The notes beneath the pieces were generated by a model that made no database searches, was not told the origin of the DNA, and saw only the letters and a list, made by a program, of their open reading frames with translations. A stretch of 64,000 bases of DNA from Bacillus zhangzhouensis (GTDB lineage Bacteria > Bacillota > Bacilli > Bacillales > Bacillaceae). The stretch is from positions 682,001 to 746,000 of the forward strand of contig CP099514.1 of the NCBI GenBank assembly GCA_025809375.1, written 5' to 3'. How positions within the stretch are numbered: the first letter of the stretch is position 1; every line of letters starts with the position of its first letter. Made by a program: the position numbers and the translations under genes. Below are positions 27,051 through 33,726 of the stretch, one piece after another.

Positions 27051-27653
27051 ATGAAAAAAAGAACCTTATTAGGCAGCTTTTTGGTGGTCACGGGGCTGAT
27101 GTTGATCTCCGTTCCTTTTCTATATGAGTGGCGAACTTCTCAAGAGACAGCAGCAATGGAACAGGCATTAAAAATAATTGAAGAAAATGACAATGATGCC
27201 CTTTCTTCTATTCCACATTTAACTGTGTCAGAAGAAGACCTGCGAGATGTGATGGAGCTAGAGATCCCGTCAATTGATTTAAACGAAAAAGTGCTTCCTG
27301 TTACAACAAAAGAAAATTTAGGTATTGCACTGACTCAAATTAAATCTCATCAAATGCCAGGTGAAGGAAATTTCACGATTGCAGGACATAGAGGGTATAG
27401 AGGCGACCGGCTTTTCCGGCAGCTGCCAGAGGTACCTAAAGGAGAAAAAGTCGTCTTACATCATCAAGCTGAAACATACGAATATAAAATTGTCAGCTCT
27501 GCTACGATAGAACCGACGGATGTTGATGTATTAAAAGATCGCGGGAAAAATGAACTGACATTGATCACTTGTACACTTGATGGTCAGAAACGCTTTGTCT
27601 TAAAAGGAATACGAATCAACGCTTCAAAGGGTGAGCAGCCATCGGATGTATAA
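27051..27653 (+). CDS. sortase dedicated to the adhesin
   Basis: 200 residues from ATG 27051, after AAGGAAGG. One N-terminal membrane helix (about 5-25) anchors an outward-facing sortase domain with catalytic His113 (FTIAGHRGYRGD), Cys174 (TLITC) and an Arg at 181 or 188. There is no C-terminal helix, so it is not a typical class C pilin polymerase; class A or D fits better. It starts 22 bases after the LPKTG gene and is surely co-transcribed with it. Together they act as a substrate-enzyme pair. Confidence 0.92.
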   Translation: MKKRTLLGSFLVVTGLMLISVPFLYEWRTSQETAAMEQALKIIEENDNDALSSIPHLTVSEEDLRDVMELEIPSIDLNEKVLPVTTKENLGIALTQIKSHQMPGEGNFTIAGHRGYRGDRLFRQLPEVPKGEKVVLHHQAETYEYKIVSSATIEPTDVDVLKDRGKNELTLITCTLDGQKRFVLKGIRINASKGEQPSDV

Positions 27654-27692
27654 CACCAACATAATAAATGATGGGTACGATGGAAAAGTAGC

Positions 27693-27973
27693 GCTCACGA
27701 CCGACATGTTACACCAATTGCTATCAGAGCATTATCCAACTTTAACAAGCGAAACGTTGGGATGTTGATGTAGATACAATTCGGCTTCGCCTATTCTTCG
27801 CTCTTTATTAAAAAGAAAGCTTCCAATTGGTATTGAAAAATTCACATGTGTTTTGTTCACGCAGCAGACAGCATCTTTTAGAGAGCCTTTGATTGTGAAC
27901 TTTCTATAGGATGAGAAAGGCGAATCGATTTACGCAATAAATCTCTTGTTCGAGCAGCAAGATACCCATTAAA
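27693..27973 (+). pseudogene. decayed paralogue of the small orphan gene at 18333-18614
   Basis: The blocks HQLLSEHYPTL, PILRSLLKRKLPIGIEKF, TCVLFTQQT and ESIYAINLLFEQQ align in order with the intact copy before the adhesin cassette. A TGA after LGC together with shifts near 27768-27792, and a TAG at 27909, break the frame. The two copies frame the regulator-adhesin-sortase cassette. Confidence 0.7.
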
Positions 27974-27983
27974 CGAGAAATAA

Positions 27984-28015
27984 AAAAGGAAGGGGCTTTG
28001 ATCCCTTCCTTTTTG
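27984..28015. terminator. bidirectional terminator
   Basis: AAGGAAGGG pairs with CCCTTCCTT across a seven-base loop, with A on the left and T on the right. It ends the adhesin side and the convergent SMR operon. Confidence 0.85.
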
Positions 28016-28023
28016 TCATTCAA

Positions 28024-28338
28024 TCAAGCAAACAGCTTCAGCCCAATCACACCAATCACAATCAGCAGCAGGCTGAGTATACGAATTATGTTTTTTGGCT
28101 CTTTAAATAGAATCATATTAAACAAGACAGAGCCCGCCGTTCCAAGTCCAATCCAGACTGTATAAGCAACGGATACTTGAACGGACGAGAACGAGGCATA
28201 TAAAAACAAAAAGGATAAGGCAAACCCGCCGATAAATAAAATACCTGTTGAGATTTGCTTTTTCTTACTAAACATATTGAGGCCAATGGTTCCCGCGATT
28301 TCGAAGGCAGAGGCTAACAGTACAAAAAACCAGCCCAT
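28024..28338 (-). CDS. SMR-family multidrug efflux subunit
   Basis: 104 residues, four membrane helices. It starts with the family pattern of a short helix containing Glu13 (LLASAFEIAGTIGLN), the residue that binds proton and drug in small multidrug resistance proteins. The ATG directly follows the stop of the preceding SMR gene, with GGAGAAGTGG as ribosome site. Paired SMR genes form hetero-dimeric pumps. The TetR-SMR-SMR order resembles B. subtilis yvdT-yvdS-yvdR, but the sequences do not let me assign those names. No guanidine riboswitch was seen upstream. Confidence 0.85.
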   Translation of the reverse strand: MGWFFVLLASAFEIAGTIGLNMFSKKKQISTGILFIGGFALSFLFLYASFSSVQVSVAYTVWIGLGTAGSVLFNMILFKEPKNIIRILSLLLIVIGVIGLKLFA

Positions 28339-28683
28339 TTATACCACTTCTCCTTTCTGCTCATGTGCATCTCCATCAGACACTTTCAGTCCAATAATCC
28401 CGAGAATTAAAATGCCCATAAATAAGAGCTTTTCTATTGAAAACGAACCGCCAAACAGCGCATAATCCATCAAAGATGTACCAATCGTTCCGACTCCGGC
28501 AAACACGGCGTACACGGTTCCTGTCGGCAGCTTCTCGCAGGCCTTCATTAAAAAATAAAAATCAATTGGAATGAGGCAGATAATGATGGCCCACTCCCAC
28601 ACCGCATCTGCTTTATTTAAACCAAACACCCAAAGTAATTCGAATAAACAAGTGAGTGCAACATACATCCAGCTTTTTTTCAT
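28339..28683 (-). CDS. SMR-family multidrug efflux subunit (partner)
   Basis: 114 residues, four helices, with Glu14 in the first helix (ALTCLFELLWVFGLN) and the typical LPTGTVYAVFAGVGTIG in the third. The C-terminal tail is charged. The start ATG follows GGAGGGAATAC. It forms a two-gene unit with the shorter SMR gene that follows without a gap. The substrate (quaternary ammonium compounds, guanidinium or others) is not readable from sequence. Confidence 0.85.
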   Translation of the reverse strand: MKKSWMYVALTCLFELLWVFGLNKADAVWEWAIIICLIPIDFYFLMKACEKLPTGTVYAVFAGVGTIGTSLMDYALFGGSFSIEKLLFMGILILGIIGLKVSDGDAHEQKGEVV

Positions 28684-28734
28684 CGTATTCCCTCCTAAAA
28701 CTGACGATTCGTCATTTTAAAGTCGAAAAAGAAC

Positions 28735-28752
28735 GTACAGCAAGTGCTGTAC
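28735..28752 (-). other. small palindrome between tetR-type gene and SMR pair
   Basis: GTACAGC and GCTGTAC enclose four bases, just after the stop of the TetR-type gene. No T run follows, so it is more likely an operator or processing hairpin than a terminator. Confidence 0.35.
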
Positions 28753-28756
28753 TATG

Positions 28757-29335
28757 TTAAGGTGTCTCTATGCCAAGTGCGTAAAGAAGAAATTGCTTTA
28801 CTTCTCGCTTTTGAATCAGCACTTCTTCTGTATCTGTTTCCGTAAATAAGTACATTTGCTCAGCAGACGATTCGAGTAAACCGATAATGAATTTCGCTGC
28901 GTAATGACAGTTCAAATTCGCACGTACTCTTTTGTCCTGTTTTGCTTTTTCAAGAAAAGCAGCGACCCATTTGTAGATCGGCTCATAGATATCTTCCCAT
29001 TCCTTTAAATGCTCAGTGGCAGCTAAGCCTGAGTAGGTCAGGGCAAGGACATCACGGTATTGCCTTGTAAAAGCGAAAATGAATTCAACAAGCGCATCTG
29101 CTTGATCGAGGACATCTGCATGCTGAGTTAATTCCTTTTCGATCGCAGGCACCATCTGTGCGATAAGATGTTCTGCGATCGCAGGCATGACGGAAAGCTT
29201 TGAAGGAAAATATAAATAAAACGTTCCTTGCGCTACTCCTGCTGTTTTCACAATATCCGAAATGGTCGTCTTTTCGATTCCTTTTTCTTTAAACGCATCA
29301 ATCGCAGCAAGCATAATTTTTTCTCGTTTCGACAT
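28757..29335 (-). CDS. TetR-family repressor of the SMR efflux operon
   Basis: 192 residues from ATG 29335. A 51-codon upstream extension crosses the operator and is not coding. The N-terminal helix-turn-helix is clear (FKEKGIEKTTISDIVKTAGVAQGTFYLYFPSK). The C-terminal ligand domain is helical. It precedes the two SMR genes on the same strand with a 73-base gap and so probably represses itself and them. A 17-base palindrome sits just upstream of its start. Confidence 0.85.
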   Translation of the reverse strand: MSKREKIMLAAIDAFKEKGIEKTTISDIVKTAGVAQGTFYLYFPSKLSVMPAIAEHLIAQMVPAIEKELTQHADVLDQADALVEFIFAFTRQYRDVLALTYSGLAATEHLKEWEDIYEPIYKWVAAFLEKAKQDKRVRANLNCHYAAKFIIGLLESSAEQMYLFTETDTEEVLIQKREVKQFLLYALGIETP

Positions 29336-29355
29336 ATCATCACCGACCCTAAATG

Positions 29356-29372
29356 ACTGAATGTCATTCAGT
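29356..29372 (-). promoter_or_regulatory. operator palindrome of the TetR-type repressor
   Basis: ACTGAATG and CATTCAGT flank a single central base, giving a perfect 17-base palindrome 20 bases upstream of the repressor start. Symmetry and position are typical of TetR-family operators (TGAATGA/TCATTCA type). Confidence 0.7.
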
Positions 29373-29511
29373 TTAGCGGGAAAATGACGATTTGTCAATA
29401 TGATTTTCTCTTCATTGAATGTGAGAATAAGTGATGAATAGATGCGGGCAAGCCTGAATAAGCTGTAAATATGGTCAAGCATCATCATGTGAGAAAGGGG
29501 CAGCTCTCAGT

Positions 29512-30057
29512 ATGACAACCAGTGCTATGTTTTCCATTGTTTATTTTCTCCTGCTCGTCCCGCTCTATTTACATATGAGATACAGACAGGCAAAAAAGCA
29601 CAATCGTTTTCTCTATTTGCGAACAGAATTGGTTCTTGCCTGTCTCTTTATTTATACGAATATTTTATTATATTTGACGGTCTTTCCAAATCGTTTTTCC
29701 GCCCCAAGGGATCAGGTGAGTATTAATCTCATGCCTTTGCATTCCATTTATCAAAATCTTCACGCCTACCATCACGGCTATCCAAATCTTGTCTTTTTAA
29801 ATTTAGCAGGCAACATATTGTTATTTGTACCACTCGGTTTTTTTCTATATCAAGCCTTTCGAACCATGCGCTGGCAAAAGGCGATTCTTGGTGGTTTTCT
29901 CCTGTCAACAATGATCGAAGTGTTCCAATGGATGTTCTCTCAATCTGGTATCATTACAAGAAGCAGCGATATTGATGATATTCTGTTAAATACACTTGGC
30001 ACAGCACTAGGCTGTATCGTGTATCAGATGTATCGAAAAAGGAAGGAGAAAACCTGA
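29512..30057 (+). CDS. VanZ-family membrane protein
   Basis: 181 residues, five predicted membrane helices. It has the family patterns NLMPLHSIYQN, FLNLAGNILLFVPLGF and the closing SSDIDDILLNTLGTALG. VanZ proteins confer low-level teicoplanin resistance in enterococcal vanA clusters; in Bacillus chromosomes the role is unknown. There are no van genes nearby. The stop is immediately followed by the GTG start of the next gene, so the two are probably translated from one message. Confidence 0.85.
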   Translation: MTTSAMFSIVYFLLLVPLYLHMRYRQAKKHNRFLYLRTELVLACLFIYTNILLYLTVFPNRFSAPRDQVSINLMPLHSIYQNLHAYHHGYPNLVFLNLAGNILLFVPLGFFLYQAFRTMRWQKAILGGFLLSTMIEVFQWMFSQSGIITRSSDIDDILLNTLGTALGCIVYQMYRKRKEKT

Positions 30058-30522
30058 GTGAAGCGAGTTTGTATCATTCCATGCGGCGCGAAGAAAATTT
30101 GGGACGTCGATCCAGAGGCAGGGAGCCAGCCCGCGAACCTTGTTTATTTAAGTACCCTGCATCAGCGTACGAAAAGCTATGCTCAAACGTTCTTTTCAGA
30201 CTGGATGATCTTATCAGCGAAGCACGGATTCTTAAAGGCAGATGATATCATACATGAAAATTATGATGTGGCTTTTGGTACACCGCATGCTGAACAGATG
30301 ACACGAGAAGAACTAAGCCGACAATTTCATCAAAAACATCTTTTTACATATGATGAACTGGTGGTACTAGGTGGGAAGAAATATCGAAAAGTGATCGACC
30401 CTTTATTACATCCTCGTCAAAAAGCAAATTATCCGCTGGCCCCATATAAAGGAATTGGCTACATGCTTCAGGCGTTACATCAAGCCGTGGAGACAAAAAT
30501 AGAACTTCCGCCGCATATTTAA
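30058..30522 (+). CDS. DUF6884-type protein, function unknown
   Basis: 154 residues from GTG 30058, with GGAAGGAG inside the end of the VanZ gene. It begins CIIPCGAKKIW and continues with SDWMILSAKHGFL, a pattern seen in proteins related to DNA-modification and queuosine-type nucleotidyl enzymes (DUF6884/YaaA-like). The central part ends in VVLGGKKYRKV. No membrane segments. The family link is from memory and the biochemical role is unknown. Confidence 0.65.
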   Translation: MKRVCIIPCGAKKIWDVDPEAGSQPANLVYLSTLHQRTKSYAQTFFSDWMILSAKHGFLKADDIIHENYDVAFGTPHAEQMTREELSRQFHQKHLFTYDELVVLGGKKYRKVIDPLLHPRQKANYPLAPYKGIGYMLQALHQAVETKIELPPHI

Positions 30523-30609
30523 CCACATTCACATCTACCGATAAGCAGGGTTTTGATCATTAAAGAGAGAATAATTGAAATAGCGATGCTGTTGTTTCAT
30601 ATCTTTTCA

Positions 30610-30649
30610 GAGCCACTAGGATGCCCGTATCGCTCGGGTGAAGTGGCTC
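30610..30649 (+). other. strong two-part hairpin upstream of the esterase gene
   Basis: GAGCCACT (30610-30617) pairs with AGTGGCTC (30642-30649), and GCCCG with CGGGT inside. A short A-rich stretch follows, then the ribosome site GGGAGGTG of the next gene. It lacks a T run, so it could be a leader structure or a degenerate terminator of the gene before. Confidence 0.45.
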
Positions 30650-30672
30650 AATGAAAAAGGGAGGTGTTGAAC

Positions 30673-31302
30673 ATGACAACCATCTATTTAGCTGGTGATT
30701 CGACCGTTTCATCTTACCCAGATCGTCCTGTTCAAGGAGGATGGGGCGAGTTTTTACACCGCTATACAGCGCACGGTGTTCACGTTGAGAACCGTGCAAT
30801 TGGTGGTAGAAGCTCAAAAACATTCATTGAAGAAGGACGCCTTGATGACATATTGGCTGACATTCAGCCAGGAGACTGGCTTTTCACACAAATGGGGCAC
30901 AATGATGCTTCCAAGGAGAAACCTGAGCGGCATACAGATCCTTTCACAACGTATAAAAGCTGTCTGTCTCAATATCTTCATGGAGCAAGAGCAAAAGGTG
31001 CAACACCACTTTTACTCACCCCAGTCGGCCGTTTTCATGAAAAAGACGGAGAATTTATCAATGATTTTCCTGATTACTGTGCCGCTATGAAAGAATTAGC
31101 CGATGAAGAAGAAGTTCTTCTCGTTGATTTAAATACCGCAAGTCTTCAGTTTTATCAAATTTCCGGCATAGAAAAAACGACCTCTTACTTTATGCTGTCA
31201 ACAGGAATTGAGGATCGCACACACTTTACAAAAGAAGGCGCAGATGCGATTGCAAGACTTGTTTCTCTTGAATTAAAAGACCTTGGTTTAACCATCGTGT
31301 GA
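30673..31302 (+). CDS. SGNH-type esterase, rhamnogalacturonan acetylesterase-like
   Basis: 209 residues from ATG 30673, seven bases after GGGAGGTG. The SGNH blocks are visible: catalytic Ser in YLAGDSTVSSYP, Gly in ENRAIGGRSSK, Asn in TQMGHNDASK, and Asp/His in EDRTHFTKEGA. No signal peptide, so it acts inside the cell, like B. subtilis YesY and RhgT relatives, which remove acetyl groups from pectin-derived oligosaccharides. No pectin-use genes lie next to it, so the substrate is uncertain. Confidence 0.82.
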   Translation: MTTIYLAGDSTVSSYPDRPVQGGWGEFLHRYTAHGVHVENRAIGGRSSKTFIEEGRLDDILADIQPGDWLFTQMGHNDASKEKPERHTDPFTTYKSCLSQYLHGARAKGATPLLLTPVGRFHEKDGEFINDFPDYCAAMKELADEEEVLLVDLNTASLQFYQISGIEKTTSYFMLSTGIEDRTHFTKEGADAIARLVSLELKDLGLTIV

Positions 31303-31310
31303 TGGATGGC

Positions 31311-31340
31311 AGGACGAGTGAGCACTCGTCCTGTTCTTTT
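31311..31340 (+). terminator. rho-independent terminator
   Basis: AGGACGAGTG pairs with CACTCGTCCT around two bases, followed by TTCTTTTT; it ends the esterase gene. Confidence 0.85.
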
Positions 31341-31391
31341 TGCAGAAAGATATTGATTCTCTTCACTAGAGTAGACTACAATAGGTATATA

Positions 31392-31412
31392 TGATAATGA
31401 GAATCAATATCA
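31392..31412 (+). promoter_or_regulatory. Fur box of the ferredoxin-NADP reductase gene
   Basis: GATAATGAGAATCAATATC matches the 19-base Fur consensus GATAATGATAATCATTATC at 17 positions. It lies just after a promoter with a plausible -10 TACAAT, so iron-loaded Fur would block transcription. Confidence 0.8.
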
Positions 31413-31453
31413 CTGAAAAATAGATCATTCGATGAAAAACTGGAGGGACTCAA

Positions 31454-32494
31454 ATGACAGATCAGCTTGAATTGTTTGACGTCACCATTATTGGCGGCGG
31501 TCCAGCAGGCATGTACACCGCCTTTTATAGTGGGATGCGGGACTTAAAGACGAAGGTACTTGAGTACAACGAAAGTCTTGGCGGAAAAATCCTACTGTAT
31601 CCTGAAAAGGTCATTTGGGATGTAGGCGGTTTGCCGCCAACAAGAGGAGAACAGCTGATAAAGCAGCTGGAAACACAGGCGAAAACATTTGAACCAGAGA
31701 TAGCACTGAATCAAAAAATCACGTCATTCGAGCGAGATGAACATAATCATATCCTGCTGACGGCTGAAAATGGTGATCGTCATTTGACAAAGACCCTCAT
31801 ATTAGCGATGGGTCACGGCATTCCAGTTCAGCGGAAACTTGAAATCGAGCATGCAGACCGCTACGAAGTGACAAACCTTTATTACACTGTCCAGGAGCTC
31901 AAGACATTTGCAGGGAAGCGGGTGGTTATTTCTGGAGGCGGCGACTCAGCGGTTGACTGGGCCAATGCCCTTGCACCGATTGCTGAAAGTGTCACCGTCG
32001 TGCATCGCCGTGACATGTTTGGCGGACATGAGAAAAACGTTGCCAGCATGAAGGCATCTTGCAAACGAATTTTAACCCCGCATGAACTGACAGAGCTGCA
32101 TGGCCAAGGCGACAAAATTGATGCTGTCACCATTCAAAACATAGAAACAGGTGAAAAAGAACGAATCGAAACAGATGCTGTGATCGTCAATCACGGGATG
32201 AAAGGCGATTTAAGCGTTCTATCCGAATGGGGTCTCAAGCAAGGTGAATGGGGACTGATTGAGGTCAATGAAAAAATGGAAACCAATTTACCGGGTGTCT
32301 ATGCGGTAGGCGACTTGTGTACACATAAAAGCAAGGTCCGCTTAATTGCTGGTACGTTTGTTGATGGAGTCAATGCACTGAATAGCGCAAAGCTTTACAT
32401 CGAACCAGAAGCCGAAAAAGTGGCGTACGTTTCCTCTCATAATGAACGCTTTAAGGAGAAAAACAAAGAATTACAAACAGCTGGAGCTCGTTAA
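31454..32494 (+). CDS. ycgT: ferredoxin/flavodoxin-NADP+ reductase, thioredoxin-reductase-like (YcgT-like)
   Basis: 346 residues, ATG after TGGAGGGAC. FAD-binding GxGxxG-type motif [14 protein letters not shown] near residue 12, NADPH-binding [14 protein letters not shown] near 160, and the second FAD motif [10 protein letters not shown] near 285. The CxxC redox pair of thioredoxin reductase is missing, which places it with YumC/YcgT-type reductases that pass electrons to ferredoxin or flavodoxin. The Fur box upstream matches ycgT, which I recall as a Fur-regulon gene in B. subtilis; the location differs, so the name rests on sequence and regulation. Confidence 0.8.
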   Translation: MTDQLELFDVTIIGGGPAGMYTAFYSGMRDLKTKVLEYNESLGGKILLYPEKVIWDVGGLPPTRGEQLIKQLETQAKTFEPEIALNQKITSFERDEHNHILLTAENGDRHLTKTLILAMGHGIPVQRKLEIEHADRYEVTNLYYTVQELKTFAGKRVVISGGGDSAVDWANALAPIAESVTVVHRRDMFGGHEKNVASMKASCKRILTPHELTELHGQGDKIDAVTIQNIETGEKERIETDAVIVNHGMKGDLSVLSEWGLKQGEWGLIEVNEKMETNLPGVYAVGDLCTHKSKVRLIAGTFVDGVNALNSAKLYIEPEAEKVAYVSSHNERFKEKNKELQTAGAR

Positions 32495-32512
32495 ATTCTT
32501 AAAATAACATAT

Positions 32513-32548
32513 AAAAAGTGCTGCCTGCATGTGGGCAGCACTTTTTAT
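32513..32548. terminator. bidirectional terminator
   Basis: AAAAAGTGCTGCC pairs with GGCAGCACTTTTT with a short loop between the reductase gene and the convergent ynfA-type gene. Confidence 0.85.
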
Positions 32549-32557
32549 ATGGGTTCA

Positions 32558-32884
32558 TTAACTGCGAGGCGCAAATAACATCACACTGACTCCAGCCAAA
32601 CAGATCAAAGCACCCATCCAGTCATATAGATCAGGTGTTTTTCGATCGACCCACCAGCCCCAAAACACAGCAAGAATGACAAAAACACCGCCATAGGCAG
32701 CATAAATCCGTCCGAAAGTCGGGAACTGCTGAAAGGTAGGAATGATGCCATATGCAACCAAGATGAGGCTGCCGGCGATCCCGAAGCTGACAGGTTTTGC
32801 TTCACGCAGCCAAAGCCATACCAAATAGCCGCCGCCAATTTCTGCTAAACCTGCTAATAAAAAAAGAACAATCGACACCATCAT
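32558..32884 (-). CDS. ynfA: YnfA/UPF0060-family membrane protein
   Basis: 108 residues from ATG 32884, after GGAGTGTC, exactly the length of E. coli YnfA; an upstream in-frame ATG at 32908 is out of reach of that ribosome site. Four membrane helices, with the family patterns [24 protein letters not shown] and [23 protein letters not shown]. The family is related to small multidrug transporters but its substrate is not established. Confidence 0.88.
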   Translation of the reverse strand: MMVSIVLFLLAGLAEIGGGYLVWLWLREAKPVSFGIAGSLILVAYGIIPTFQQFPTFGRIYAAYGGVFVILAVFWGWWVDRKTPDLYDWMGALICLAGVSVMLFAPRS

Positions 32885-32908
32885 ATACGGACACTCCAAT
32901 TTCTCCAA

Positions 32909-33078
32909 TTTACACCTTATTATGACATGAGGAAAGAATGCGTTCTACAATGTTGTCCTTTTCTCGCCATAAAAATCCCCTCCAAGTATAGTGTGACAGC
33001 CAGATATGTTCTTGGGCTTTTTACACTGTCTACTTAGAGGGATCATATCAAAGTGGCCGTCTTTTTTCCTTTTCATGT
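32909..33078. other. intergenic stretch
   Basis: 170 bases with no gene. A minus-strand T-rich end near 33058-33070 could help terminate the MarR gene, but I see no strong hairpin. Confidence 0.3.
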
Positions 33079-33558
33079 TTAGCCGCGTTCAGGACGCAGT
33101 GCTTTTTCTAAGATAGCAAGGCCTTCATTGACTTTTTCTTTTTCCTCATCATTGAGCCGTTGCAGAGAATTTTTGATTTTTTCGTGTCCTTTTTGATAAA
33201 TACTTCTGAAAATATTTTTCGCTTCCTCTGTCAGCTCTACGACAATGATTCTCCGGTCACGCTCAGAGTGCTTTCGCACGACAAAGTTAGATTGTTCTAA
33301 CCGGTCAAGCAGACCTGTCATATTGGACAAAGAAGCGCCCATTTTTTCAGCGATTTCGGATACTTTGAGAGAACCATGGTTATTGAGCAGCATGAGCACC
33401 TTCATTTGAGGCATACTCATATCAAGCTTCATCCATTCAGAAACATCTCCAAGACCTGCAGCTGTGAGCACTTTCATATAAAGAACCCATGTCTTTTTTT
33501 CCTCTGGAGATAGAATCTCTTCTTTTAATACGGTGGTGTCATGAATATTATATTCCAC
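33079..33558 (-). CDS. yfiV: MarR-family regulator (YfiV-like)
   Basis: 159 residues from GTG 33558, after AGGAAG. Winged helix in the centre: LKVSEIAEKMGASLSNMTGLLDRLEQ and the wing DRRIIVVELTEEA, with helical ends for dimerisation. It is divergent from mprF across 170 bases. In B. subtilis yfiV lies beside mprF (yfiX), so the name is given by position as well as type. It may control its own expression and perhaps mprF; no palindromic operator stood out. Confidence 0.75.
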   Translation of the reverse strand: MEYNIHDTTVLKEEILSPEEKKTWVLYMKVLTAAGLGDVSEWMKLDMSMPQMKVLMLLNNHGSLKVSEIAEKMGASLSNMTGLLDRLEQSNFVVRKHSERDRRIIVVELTEEAKNIFRSIYQKGHEKIKNSLQRLNDEEKEKVNEGLAILEKALRPERG

Positions 33559-33726
33559 GCTTGTTCACTTCCTTTAAGCGGCTCTTTTCTTTATATTACT
33601 GATTTTTACTTCTAATTGAAAGGTTCTTCAAGCTTTTGAATGTTAAACTGCATGAATCAAGTGGTATTTGTTGTATAATAATGTTCAGTTGAAATAAATG
33701 AAGCAGCCTAGAAAGTTGGGAAAAAC

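Noticed and set aside
28024..28756. Guanidine riboswitch ahead of the SMR pair
   Set aside because: Only a 73-base gap with a small palindrome precedes the first SMR gene; the conserved ykkC-type motifs are not there.
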